Assembly: GCA_018268515.1 (NCBI GenBank)
Contig: JAFDWK010000035.1
Span: 1 to 54,399 of the forward strand
From: Actinomycetota bacterium
GTDB taxonomy: Bacteria > Actinomycetota > Actinomycetes > Actinomycetales > Microbacteriaceae
Direction: 5' to 3'
DNA: 54,399 nucleotides
Shown in pieces: positions 33,033-42,222 of this stretch; the first letter of the stretch is position 1; every line of letters starts with the position of its first letter. The notes beneath the pieces are model-generated. The model was not told where the DNA came from and made no database searches. It worked only from the letters and a program-made list of their open reading frames with translations. Position numbers and translations under genes: made by a program.

Positions 33033-35657
33033 ATGATCGAACACACCACGGCATCGCGCCGGGCGCGACGCTGGGCCGCTGGGACGGTGGGCGCCCTGCT
33101 CGCCGTCGGCGGCATGACGGCGCTGAGTCCCGCCGCGGGAGCGGAATCGGCATCCTTGCTGGCGTCGTACGACTTCTCGGAGGCGTCGGGCACCGTCGCA
33201 CACGATCTCTCCGGTAACGGTCGCGACGGCACCGTGGTCGGGGGCGAGGCGTGGCGCGGCGGGTTCATGGACTTCACCGGATCCAACTACGTGAAGATGC
33301 CGGACAACCTGCTGGCGGGCAAGACGGCAGCCACGATCGTGATCGAGACCAGCCCGACGGCGCTGTCCGGCGCGAAGTTCCTGTGGAACATCGGCGGATC
33401 CGGTGACTCGTCGACGGGGCAGTTCTTCATCCAGCCGGTCGCTCCGCGCCTGTCGATCTCGAAGACGAACTACTCCGCCGAGCAGACGGTGACCTCGGCG
33501 ACGAAACTGGTCGAGGGCAGGTGGCAGTCCGTCGCGGCGACGATCGAGAAGAACGCGAGCGGATCCACCTCGACGCTGCGGTTCTACATCGACGGCGTGC
33601 AGGTGGGTCAGAAGACCGATTCCACGGTGAATCTCAGCGACCTGGCGACGCACACGATGAACTACATCGGCAAGAGCGCCTACAACGGTGACTCGCTGTA
33701 TCAGGGGCGGGTGTCCTCCTTCCGCGTCTACTCGGAGGCGCTCCCCGCGACCGACATCGCCGCCGCGGCCGACGCCGACGCGCAGGCCGCCGCGACCGAG
33801 AGCGTCGCGGCGATCGACCTCGCCGCCGCCAACGCGCAAGACCTCTCCAAGGTCGAGACCAGGCTGACCCTGCCGACCGCCGGCAGCGTCACCTGGGCCT
33901 CGTCGCCGGCCGGCATCGTGGCCGCGGACGGAACCGTCTCCCTGCCCGCCGAGGACACCGCGGTCACGCTGACCGCGACGTCCACGGTGCGCGGCAAGAC
34001 CGCCACCCGCGACTTCGCGGTCACCGTGCTGCGTGCGCCGACCACGGCCGAGGCGGTTCAGCGCGATGTCGACGCCGTCGTGCTCGCGGACGCCGACGAT
34101 CTCCGCTCCGACCTCACGTTGCCGGCCACCGGATCCCGCTTCGGCTCGACCCTCACCTGGAGCTCCTCGGCCCCGGCGATCGTCGACGCGACCGGAACCG
34201 CGACCGTGGCCCCGGGCGTGGTGCACCGGCCCGCCGACGTCGACACCCGCGTGGTGCTCACGGTGACCGCGACGAGGGACGGCGCGACGGCGAGCCGGGA
34301 GATCCCGGTCACGGTGCGCAAGGCCTACAGCGCACCGAAGACCACCGACTACCTGTTCGCGCACTTCACCGGCACCGAGGGCGGCGCGATGGACGAGCAG
34401 ATCTACTTCGCCACCAGCCACGACGCGAAGACCTTCACCGACACCCGCGCGAACGGCAACCCGGTGCTCAAGCTCACCAAGGGCCAGGGCGACGGCGGTG
34501 TGCGCGATCCCTATGTGCTGCGCTCGCCCGAGGGGGACAAGTTCTACCTGATCGCCACGGACCTCAGCATCTACTACCGCGGCGGCTGGGGATCCGCGAA
34601 CGCGACCGTCACCGGATCCAAGAACCTGGTGATCTGGGAGTCCACGGATCTGGTGAACTGGAGCGATCCTCGCCTGGTGGACGTCGCCGGCGGCATCCCG
34701 AACGCGGGCATGGCCTGGGCGCCCGAGGCGATCTGGGATGACGTCACCCAGCAGTACTACGTGTACTGGGCCACGCGCGCCGACGGCAACACCGAGCTCG
34801 GCGATAGCGTGGACGTGTACCTGTCCACCACGCGCGACTTCCGCACCTTCTCCACCCCGGTGAAATGGATCGACCGGCAGGGCTCCATCATCGACACCAC
34901 CGTGATCAAGGTCGGCGACTGGTTCTACCGCGCCTCCGGCGACGGCCAGATCACCATCGAGCGTTCCAAGAAGCTCGACGCGGTCACCGTGTCCGCCACC
35001 GCCAAGACCACCGGCACCGATCAGGAATGGGTGCTCGTGGGCACGCTGCAGTCGATCCTGAACGGCACCGGCACGTGCGCGGCCGGCACGCTCTACACCG
35101 GGGGATGTCTGGAGGGCCCGGAGTTCTTCGCCTACAACGACGACGACCGCGGCGCGGCGAAGGAGCTGTACGGCCTGTTCGCCGACCAGTACGCCGCGGG
35201 CAAGGGCTACCTGCCGTTCCAGACGACCGACATCTCCTCGACCTCTTCATCGGTGTGGTCCAAGGTCTCCGGTGTCGACATGGGGGCGCTCAAGAAGCGG
35301 CACGGCGCCATCATGCCGATCACCGCACAGGAGTACCAGCGGGTGATGTCCTCGATCGCGGGTGTCGGCACGAACCAGGATCCGAAGGTGCAGATCTCCG
35401 CGACCACCCGGTGCACCGCGGGCAAGGCGACCGTGGTGGCATCGGTGACCAACACCGACACCCGCGCGGCCGACATCACCGTGACCACGGCCTTCGGTGA
35501 GAAGACCCTCACCGGTGTGCAGCCGGGCAAGACCGTCTCGCAGGCCTTCGCGACGCGCCTCGGTGCGATCGGCGACGGCTACACGAACGCGGTATCGACG
35601 ATCGCGGGCTTCACGAGCACCACCGGCGCCGGATACGGGGCGGCGACGTGCAGCTGA
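33033..35657 (+). CDS. Exported LamG-Ig-GH43 enzyme with shared C-terminal domain (copy 4)
   Basis: 874 residues. I start at ATG 33033 because AGGAGG lies six bases upstream; an upstream GTG at 33009 also has a purine-rich site but adds eight residues before the signal peptide (RWAAGTVGALLAVGGMTALS). LamG about 45-260 (LLASYDFSEASGTVAHDLSG); two Ig-like domains about 265-430; GH43 propeller about 435-790 with D492 (VRDPYV), D621 (IIDTTV) and E694 (LEGPEFF); shared C-terminal domain ending AATCS from about 35390. Single gene with its own perfect operator upstream and a strong terminator downstream. Probably an extracellular arabinofuranosidase; exact specificity not readable. Confidence 0.85.
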   Translation: MIEHTTASRRARRWAAGTVGALLAVGGMTALSPAAGAESASLLASYDFSEASGTVAHDLSGNGRDGTVVGGEAWRGGFMDFTGSNYVKMPDNLLAGKTAATIVIETSPTALSGAKFLWNIGGSGDSSTGQFFIQPVAPRLSISKTNYSAEQTVTSATKLVEGRWQSVAATIEKNASGSTSTLRFYIDGVQVGQKTDSTVNLSDLATHTMNYIGKSAYNGDSLYQGRVSSFRVYSEALPATDIAAAADADAQAAATESVAAIDLAAANAQDLSKVETRLTLPTAGSVTWASSPAGIVAADGTVSLPAEDTAVTLTATSTVRGKTATRDFAVTVLRAPTTAEAVQRDVDAVVLADADDLRSDLTLPATGSRFGSTLTWSSSAPAIVDATGTATVAPGVVHRPADVDTRVVLTVTATRDGATASREIPVTVRKAYSAPKTTDYLFAHFTGTEGGAMDEQIYFATSHDAKTFTDTRANGNPVLKLTKGQGDGGVRDPYVLRSPEGDKFYLIATDLSIYYRGGWGSANATVTGSKNLVIWESTDLVNWSDPRLVDVAGGIPNAGMAWAPEAIWDDVTQQYYVYWATRADGNTELGDSVDVYLSTTRDFRTFSTPVKWIDRQGSIIDTTVIKVGDWFYRASGDGQITIERSKKLDAVTVSATAKTTGTDQEWVLVGTLQSILNGTGTCAAGTLYTGGCLEGPEFFAYNDDDRGAAKELYGLFADQYAAGKGYLPFQTTDISSTSSSVWSKVSGVDMGALKKRHGAIMPITAQEYQRVMSSIAGVGTNQDPKVQISATTRCTAGKATVVASVTNTDTRAADITVTTAFGEKTLTGVQPGKTVSQAFATRLGAIGDGYTNAVSTIAGFTSTTGAGYGAATCS

Positions 35658-35775
35658 GCACACGAGGGATGAGGTTCGCGGCGGGTGCCGTGGGCTCGGC
35701 GGGTGCCGTGCGCGCGCCGCTGACCTCCACCGCAGCGTTCCCGGAGCGCACCCGCGGCTGACGTCCGTCGCACAC

Positions 35776-35811
35776 AATCAGGGGCCCTCGCACGCGCGAG
35801 GGCCCCTGATT
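35776..35811 (+). terminator. Strong hairpin after GH43 copy 4
   Basis: A perfect 16-bp stem AATCAGGGGCCCTCGC (35776-35791) with GCGAGGGCCCCTGATT (35796-35811), loop ACGC. Just before it a GCGGGTGCCGTG direct repeat occurs near 35683-35711. It separates this gene from the next promoter. Confidence 0.75.
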
Positions 35812-35838
35812 CGTCCATCCAGCGAAAAGTTTCGAAAA

Positions 35839-35871
35839 CGATTGCGTTAACAGTCGGTTCATAGCTATCGT
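35839..35871 (+). promoter_or_regulatory. Promoter and LacI-type operator of the 36-50 kb operon
   Basis: CGATTGCGTTAACA (35839-35852; minus strand TGTTAACGCAATCG) keeps one strong operator half site. TTGCGT (35842-35847), an 18-base spacer and TATCGT (35866-35871) make a plausible promoter with the operator over its -35. A GAAAACGATTGCG stretch also resembles other LacI/CcpA-type sites, so a second regulator is possible. Confidence 0.5.
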
Positions 35872-35922
35872 GTCCGGGAGCAGCGCTCGCCGCAGAGCGC
35901 CGCCCTCGAGAGGATGGACGAC

Positions 35923-38900
35923 GTGGATCGCAACACCCCCCGGAGCAGGACTCGTGCGCTGATCGCCGCAATCGGCGCGCTCGCGGTCATCGGCAGCTGC
36001 GCAGTCGCGCTGCCGGCGCAGGCGGCGAACACGGACATCGGCTACCCGGTGTTCTCCGGGAGTGCGAACCCGGTGCCCGACACCGGCGTCGCGTACACCC
36101 CGGGCAACCAGCTGCAGGCGATCTTCGACGCCGATGTCGCAGCCGGTGCAGGCACCAGTGTCGAAAAGGATTTCTGGATGGACCGGATGCTGGTGCGCAC
36201 CGGTACCGCCGGGAGCTTCGACGACAACAACCAGTGGCTGTTCACCCGGGGGCGCGCGGCGTTCATGAAGACGCACACGCCGGGAACGCTCGGCTTCGCC
36301 GGCCAGCTCGCCTACTGGGAGGCGATCGACGGCCGCGACGGCTACACGATCACCGCACGGGTCGGCGGGGCCGACGTGCCGCTCACCGAGGACACCGCGC
36401 AGCGCAAGCAGACCCCGAGCTACTGGCGCAGCGTGCACCGCAATGCCGCACAGGGCATCACCGTGGTGCAGACGAAGTTCATCACCGACGCGAACGTGCT
36501 GGTGACCGAGCTCGAGGTCACCGCCACCGGCGGGGCGAAGACCGTCACCCTGCGCGCGACGTCCCCGTACGCCGCGACCGCGGAGGGGGATGAGCTGGTC
36601 GGTACGGTCGCCGCGCTGAACAACCTCACCACGATCCACCCTCGGCTCTCCGGCGACGGCTTCGCCCCCGACGGCGCCGCCCTCACCCGCACCCTCGAGG
36701 TACCCGCCGGCGGCTCGGTCGCGGCCAAGGTGCAGCTGGGCCTGGTCACCGACGAGATCCCGGCATCGCGCACCGAGTACGACACCGTGCGGGCAACCGC
36801 ACCCGCCGACGCCTACACGGCGCACGTCACCGCATACAACCGGTGGTGGGCGCAGAACGTGCCCTACCTGGACACGCCAGAGGACAACATCGACAAGACG
36901 CTCTACTACCGCTGGTGGCTGATGCGGTTCAACTTCCTCGATGCCGACATCCCGGGCAACGACTACCAGTTCCCGACCTCGATGGAGGGCGTGCTCGGCT
37001 ACAACAACTCGATCGTGCTCACCACAGGCATGTTCATCGACGACCTGAAGTACTTCCGGGATCCGATCTACTCCTACGGCCCGTGGGTGTCGGCGGGGGA
37101 GACGTCGAAGAGCTCCAAGTACGTCGACAACCCCGGTGACCCGGCCAACTGGTCGAACAGCTACACGCAGTACATCTCCGAGGCCGCCTGGCGCTCCTAT
37201 CAGCTGCACGGAGGCCCGACCGCGATCGCGGACAATCTCGCCGGGTACGCCGAGGACGACGTCAAGGGTCTGGTGGCCGCGTACGACGGCAACCACAACG
37301 GCCTCATCGAGTACAACTGGGGCGCGATGACCGGCAACGACGCCGATGCGGTGTCGTTCCACTGGAAGCCGGGCAACCAGGACCGTGCGGAGAACGCCTA
37401 CCTGTACTCCAACGCGCTGGCATCCGCGAAGGCCTACCGCTTGGCGGGCAAGGCCGACAAGGCTGCCGAGATGGATGCGTTCGCGCAGAACATCAAGAAG
37501 AAGGTGCTCGAGGTGCTCTGGAACCCGGAGGACAAGCTCATCGAGCATGCGATGGCGAACACCGGCGAGCACGTGCCGTGGAAGGAGACCAACAACTACT
37601 TCCCGTTCACGGTGGGCCTGATGCCCAAGCCCGGCGACGCGGACTACGACGACGACTACGTGCAGGCGCTGCGCCTGTGGGCCGATGACGCGCAGTACCC
37701 GATCTTCCCGTTCTACACCGCGAACCAGGCCGACAAGGCGGCGTCGGCCGCCGCGGGCGAGGCCGGCAGCAACAACTTCTCGGTGATCAACTCCACCGTG
37801 ACGTTCCGGATGCTGGCCTCGGTGCTGCGCGACTATCCGACCGACGCGATCAACGCCGAGTGGTACAAGAAGCTGCTGTACTGGAACGCCTGGGCGCACT
37901 ATCAGAACGGCGGCGACAACCGCCTGCCCGACCAGAACGAGTTCTGGTCGGACGGCTCGGCGGATCCGCAGAAGATCGGCTACCGCTCCTGGATCCACCA
38001 CACCATCCTCGGCGCGACGAACTTCACCATGATCGAGGATGCGATGGGGCTGCGTCCCCGCGATGACGCGAAGATCGAGCTGAACCCGATCGACATCGAC
38101 TGGGACCACTTCACCGCCAACAACATCCGCTACCGCGACCGCGACCTCACCGTGACCTGGGATCAGCCCGGCGACGGCAAGCGCCCCTACGGGGACGCCG
38201 TGCCGGAGGGGTACTCGGTGTTCCTCGACGGCGCGCTCGCCTTCACAGTCGACACGCTCGGCAAGGTCGTCTACGACCCGGCCACCGGCACCGTCGAGAC
38301 GGCCGACGGCGTGCACGTGACCTCGGCCACGGCGAGCTCCGTGCAGGCCCCGCAGGACGTGCGCTTCGGGGACGACGCCCGCGTCGTCGACCTGTTCGCC
38401 AAGGCCGGCGCCGACATCGCCTCCGCCTCGACCGGCAGCGCGAACCTCGCGGAGGGCAAGACCGCCACGGCGTCGTTCTCGGCCTCGGGGCGCGCGCCGT
38501 CGGGCGCCGTCGACGGCACCACGATCAACGAGCCGTTCTGGGGCACCGCCGGATCCCCGAATGCGCAGGACTCGATCACGATCGACCTCGGCGGACCGCA
38601 GACCTTCGATGACGCCAGGGTCTACTTCTACCGCAGCTCCTCGTCGGCGACGGTCGCCGGCTACGCGGAGCCCGCGCTGTACACCGTCGAATACCGCTCC
38701 GGCGGCGAATGGCACCCGGTGCCGGATCAGGCGCGCGCGCCCGCGATGCCGCGGGCGAACCTGAACCGGATCCAGTTCCCCGAGGTCACCGGTGATGCGG
38801 TGCGGGTCACCGTGAACCACGCCGCAGGGATGAAGACCGGCATCAAGGAGGTGCAGGTGTTCCGCACCGGGATCGAGGCCCCGGCCGGCACCAACCAGGC

Positions 38901-41421
38901 GCCGTCTGTGCAGGCCTGGGTGAAATCGGGCGTGCCGATCCCTGGCCAGGCCGACCTCGTCGGCGTCGTCAAGGACGATGGACTGCCCTCCGGTGCGCTC
39001 AGCGCGCAGTGGAGCGTGGTGTCCGCGCCCGAGGGTGCGCTGGCGCTCTTCGACGCGGCGACCTCGCCGTCCACGACGGTGCGCTTCACCGCCGACGGCG
39101 ATTACACGCTGCGTCTGACCGCCACCGATGGCGAGCTGACCACGTCGGCCGACCTGGTGGTCGCCGGTTCCGTCGCCGCGCAGGGCGTCAACGTCGCCCC
39201 GGCCGCCACGCCGACCGCGGAGTACACCGCGGGCTGGAACAACGTCAACGCCGTCAACGACGGCAAGGTCGTGTTCTCCGGCGGTCAGCAGACCGACCTG
39301 TGGGGCACCTGGTCGGGCGACCACCCGTCGACCCGGTGGATCCAGTACACCTGGCAGAAGCCGGTGCGCATCGACGGCACCGAGGCCTCGTTCTGGTCCG
39401 ACCAGACCAGCGCCTCCTCGTCGAACGGCGTGAACGTGCCGAAGTCCTGGAAGGCGCAGTACTGGAACGGATCAGGATGGTCTGACGTGACCGGCGCCAG
39501 CGCCTACGGGGTGGCCCGCACCGAATCGAATCTCACCACGTTCGACCCGGTCACGACCACGCGCCTGCGCCTGGTGCTCAGCGCTGCGGGGAACAACCCC
39601 TATGCGGCCGTCGGCGTCAGCGAATGGCGGGTGTTCGCCGAGGCGCCGACCGCGATCGAGTCGATCGACGTGCGCACCGCCGTGGGAACCCTGCCGACGC
39701 TGCCCGACCGGGTGGACGCGATCTACGCCGACGGCAGCCGTTCCGCCGAGCCCGTGGCCTGGGGGCCGGTGGCGGCCGAGCAGGTCGCGACCGAGGGCGG
39801 GTTCGACGTCACCGGCATCGTGGCCGGATCCCGAGTACCGGCGAAGGCGTCGGTCTGGGTGCGGGCGACCGCGCCGGGGCAGATCAACGCCGTGGATCCG
39901 GTGACGGTGCGCACCCGCACCGGCACGGCTCCACAGCTGCCGGCTACCGTCGGCGTGCTCTACAACGACGGCTCCCGGGAGGACCTCGCGGTGACCTGGG
40001 ACGCGGTGGAGCCGGCGAAGTACTCCTCGGATGGCGTCTTCACGGTGACCGGCGCGGTGCAGACCGCGATCGCCGGTGTCAAGACGGCCACGGCGACCGT
40101 GACCGTCGGCGACGGCGGCTCGGACGGCCCTGACACCACGGCGCCCGTGGCGACCGTGGCGATCGCCCCCGACGCGCCGGCCTCCGGCTGGCACGGCGGC
40201 GCGGTGCAGGTCACGGCCGCGGCGACCGACAACCGGGATCCGGCCCCGCGCGTGGAGGTCTCCATCGACGACGGCGCCTGGACGGCCTATGCCGCCCCGG
40301 TCTCCGTGACCGCCGACGGCGCGCACACCGCACGGGTGCGGGCGACCGACGCCGCGGGCAACGTCTCCGCCGTGGCGTCCGCCGACTTCCGCATCGATGC
40401 CACCGCTCCGGCGGTGACGGCGGAATCGGATCCGGTGGCGCGGACCGTGAAGGCCGCGGCGACCGACGCCGGATCGGGGGTCGCCGGGATCGAGTACCGC
40501 ATCGGCACCGACGGCGCCTGGACCGCCTACACCAAGACGATCCTCGTCGACGTGACGACACAGACCGTGCAGCTGCGGGCCCGCGACAAGGCCGGCAACG
40601 TCAGCGCGCCGCAGAGCGTGGAGCTGCCGGACGGCACGGCCGATCATCGCCGCAACGTGGCGCTGATCGCCGGCGCGACCGCCTCGTTCTCCGCCGGGTG
40701 GAACAGTCCGAACGGCCTGAACGATGACGTGCGGCCCACCTCCTCCGGTGACGTCGCCCCGAGCGACAACGCCCAGGTGTGGGGCGCGTGGCCGCAGATC
40801 TCGGAGCAATGGGTGCAGTACGACTGGGCGACGCCGATGAGCATCGACAGCACCACGGCGTACTTCGTGCACAACCTCGATGCCGCAGGCCTCGGGATCG
40901 CCGCCCCGAAGAGCTGGAAGGCGCAGTACCGCGACGCGGCCGGCCAGTGGGCCGACGTCACGGGCGCCTCCCCGTACACGACCGAGGTGGATGTGTTCAA
41001 CGCGGTCTCGTTCGACGCGGTGACCACCACCGGCCTCCGGCTGGTGCTGCAGGCGCAGGGCACCGAGGAGGGCAAGGGCAGCCTCGGGATCAAGGAGTGG
41101 CAGGCGTTCGAGGTGGCGGGCACGGCTCCGGCTCTGCCACTGATCGCCGAGGTCACCGCGCGCTGCGTGGCGGGCAAGGCGGTGCTGGTCGCCACCGTGC
41201 GCAACACCGGCGGATCCCCGGTCGCGGTCGCGATCGACGGCACCTACGGCACGAAGTCGATCCCGGAACTCGCGGCCGGAGCCTCGGTCTCGCAGGCCTT
41301 CAGCACCAGGCTGGCGAGCATGCCCGCCGGCGCGATCGGGGTCTCGGTCACCGGGCAGGTCGACGGCCACCAGGTCACCGAGAAGCGCCAGGTCGCCTAC
41401 GCGGCGCACCCGTGCTCATGA
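35923..41421 (+). CDS. Very large exported (alpha/alpha)6-barrel glycoside hydrolase with binding domains
   Basis: About 1830 residues. Signal peptide (LIAAIGALAVIGSCAVALPA). Residues about 35-770 look like a six-hairpin glycosidase related to the MGH1/GH63-type fold: RWWAQNVPYLDTPEDNIDKT, FPTSMEGVLGYNNSIVLTTG, EYNWGAMTGNDADAVSFHWK and LPDQNEFWSDGSADPQKIGY. The family is not clear; size, layout and GH127 neighbours recall the GH121 beta-L-arabinobiosidase of bifidobacteria. After it come a discoidin-like domain (LAEGKTATASFSASG), a PKD/Ig-like domain, a second discoidin-like domain, two Ig-like domains, an OmpL47/Y_Y_Y-like pair, a third discoidin-like domain and the shared C-terminal domain ending HPCS. 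GTG 35923 has AGAGGA eight bases upstream; ATG 35914 is the alternative. First gene of the operon. Confidence 0.75.
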   Translation: MDRNTPRSRTRALIAAIGALAVIGSCAVALPAQAANTDIGYPVFSGSANPVPDTGVAYTPGNQLQAIFDADVAAGAGTSVEKDFWMDRMLVRTGTAGSFDDNNQWLFTRGRAAFMKTHTPGTLGFAGQLAYWEAIDGRDGYTITARVGGADVPLTEDTAQRKQTPSYWRSVHRNAAQGITVVQTKFITDANVLVTELEVTATGGAKTVTLRATSPYAATAEGDELVGTVAALNNLTTIHPRLSGDGFAPDGAALTRTLEVPAGGSVAAKVQLGLVTDEIPASRTEYDTVRATAPADAYTAHVTAYNRWWAQNVPYLDTPEDNIDKTLYYRWWLMRFNFLDADIPGNDYQFPTSMEGVLGYNNSIVLTTGMFIDDLKYFRDPIYSYGPWVSAGETSKSSKYVDNPGDPANWSNSYTQYISEAAWRSYQLHGGPTAIADNLAGYAEDDVKGLVAAYDGNHNGLIEYNWGAMTGNDADAVSFHWKPGNQDRAENAYLYSNALASAKAYRLAGKADKAAEMDAFAQNIKKKVLEVLWNPEDKLIEHAMANTGEHVPWKETNNYFPFTVGLMPKPGDADYDDDYVQALRLWADDAQYPIFPFYTANQADKAASAAAGEAGSNNFSVINSTVTFRMLASVLRDYPTDAINAEWYKKLLYWNAWAHYQNGGDNRLPDQNEFWSDGSADPQKIGYRSWIHHTILGATNFTMIEDAMGLRPRDDAKIELNPIDIDWDHFTANNIRYRDRDLTVTWDQPGDGKRPYGDAVPEGYSVFLDGALAFTVDTLGKVVYDPATGTVETADGVHVTSATASSVQAPQDVRFGDDARVVDLFAKAGADIASASTGSANLAEGKTATASFSASGRAPSGAVDGTTINEPFWGTAGSPNAQDSITIDLGGPQTFDDARVYFYRSSSSATVAGYAEPALYTVEYRSGGEWHPVPDQARAPAMPRANLNRIQFPEVTGDAVRVTVNHAAGMKTGIKEVQVFRTGIEAPAGTNQAPSVQAWVKSGVPIPGQADLVGVVKDDGLPSGALSAQWSVVSAPEGALALFDAATSPSTTVRFTADGDYTLRLTATDGELTTSADLVVAGSVAAQGVNVAPAATPTAEYTAGWNNVNAVNDGKVVFSGGQQTDLWGTWSGDHPSTRWIQYTWQKPVRIDGTEASFWSDQTSASSSNGVNVPKSWKAQYWNGSGWSDVTGASAYGVARTESNLTTFDPVTTTRLRLVLSAAGNNPYAAVGVSEWRVFAEAPTAIESIDVRTAVGTLPTLPDRVDAIYADGSRSAEPVAWGPVAAEQVATEGGFDVTGIVAGSRVPAKASVWVRATAPGQINAVDPVTVRTRTGTAPQLPATVGVLYNDGSREDLAVTWDAVEPAKYSSDGVFTVTGAVQTAIAGVKTATATVTVGDGGSDGPDTTAPVATVAIAPDAPASGWHGGAVQVTAAATDNRDPAPRVEVSIDDGAWTAYAAPVSVTADGAHTARVRATDAAGNVSAVASADFRIDATAPAVTAESDPVARTVKAAATDAGSGVAGIEYRIGTDGAWTAYTKTILVDVTTQTVQLRARDKAGNVSAPQSVELPDGTADHRRNVALIAGATASFSAGWNSPNGLNDDVRPTSSGDVAPSDNAQVWGAWPQISEQWVQYDWATPMSIDSTTAYFVHNLDAAGLGIAAPKSWKAQYRDAAGQWADVTGASPYTTEVDVFNAVSFDAVTTTGLRLVLQAQGTEEGKGSLGIKEWQAFEVAGTAPALPLIAEVTARCVAGKAVLVATVRNTGGSPVAVAIDGTYGTKSIPELAAGASVSQAFSTRLASMPAGAIGVSVTGQVDGHQVTEKRQVAYAAHPCS

Positions 41422-41464
41422 GCGGGGCGAGGGCGATGCGACATCAGGGAAGGACATCAGGACG

Positions 41465-42043
41465 ATGAGGAACGGATCCAGGGCGGCACTCGCGCTGGCC
41501 ATCGCGCTCCCGCTCGTCGTCGGCGCTGCGGCGCCGGCGACGGCGGGGGACGGGGTGGCAGTCGGCGCCGCACCCGCCTCCGCCACCGGCGTGGGCGCCC
41601 CGGTGCGGGCGGCGGCGTCGCAACCGGGTGATCCCGTGCTGCACATCGGCGTCCGGCAGGCGGCGGTGGGGGAGCCGGTGCCCGTCACGATCGTCGGCGC
41701 CGCGCCGGGCTCGACCTGGGAGATCCGTGCGGGGGCATCGGGCACACCGCTCGCGGCCCTCACTGTGGGCGCGGACGGCACCGGCACGGCGCTGGTGTCG
41801 TTGCCGACCGCGACCGGCGCGGGGGACGCCGCGCTGACCGCGGTCGGCAACGGTCAGGAGCTGTCCGTGCCGCTCACCGTGGGCTCCGCGACCGCCGGCT
41901 CCGCCGTCGCGCGCGGCCCCGCCCCGACCCCGGAGCAGGGCGTCCCGATGCCGGTGGTGCTGCTCGCGGCCGGAGCCGTGGCGGGCACCGGTGTCGCGGT
42001 CGGCGGGGTGCTGCTGCGCCGCCGCACCCGCGCGGCGCGCTGA
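41465..42043 (+). CDS. Small secreted protein with C-terminal membrane anchor, function unknown
   Basis: 192 residues, not recognised as a family. Signal peptide LALAIALPLVVGAAAPATAG, a low-complexity Ala/Gly-rich part, a beta-rich middle reminiscent of a bacterial Ig-like fold (DPVLHIGVRQAAVGEPVPVT), then PTPEQGVPMPVVLLAAGAVA, a hydrophobic segment and the basic tail RRRTRAAR. The tail resembles a sortase substrate but no LPXTG is present, so the protein is probably held in the membrane facing outward. It sits between the large hydrolase (43 bp upstream) and a GH43 gene in one operon, which suggests a role at the surface with these enzymes. The codons for the basic tail are repeated in the following non-coding region. 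Confidence 0.6.
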   Translation: MRNGSRAALALAIALPLVVGAAAPATAGDGVAVGAAPASATGVGAPVRAAASQPGDPVLHIGVRQAAVGEPVPVTIVGAAPGSTWEIRAGASGTPLAALTVGADGTGTALVSLPTATGAGDAALTAVGNGQELSVPLTVGSATAGSAVARGPAPTPEQGVPMPVVLLAAGAVAGTGVAVGGVLLRRRTRAAR

Positions 42044-42211
42044 CCGGCACCTACGAGCACCGCCGCACCCGCGCGGCGCGAACACGAACACGAACACATC
42101 ACCGACCGCCGCGACTGCGCGGCGCGAGCACATCACGCACCGCCGCACCTGCGCGGCGCGAACACGAACATGAACACGAACACTCACCGACCGCCGCGAC
42201 GGCGCGGCACG
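42020..42211. repeat. Five GC-rich palindromic repeat units spanning a gene end and gap
   Basis: Units like CGCCGCACCCGCGCGGCGCG occur at 42020-42039, 42061-42080, 42107-42126, 42141-42160 and 42192-42211, separated by AACACGAACACGAACAC-like spacers. Each unit can form a CGCCGC/GCGGCG hairpin. The first lies inside the coding tail of the small surface protein, the last just before the ribosome site of the next gene. Confidence 0.8.
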
Positions 42212-42222
42212 AAGGAGATCCC

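Noticed and set aside
35923-41421. Dockerin/cohesin-type cellulosome component
   Set aside because: No calcium-binding dockerin repeats; the C-terminal tail has two Cys and a beta-strand pattern instead.
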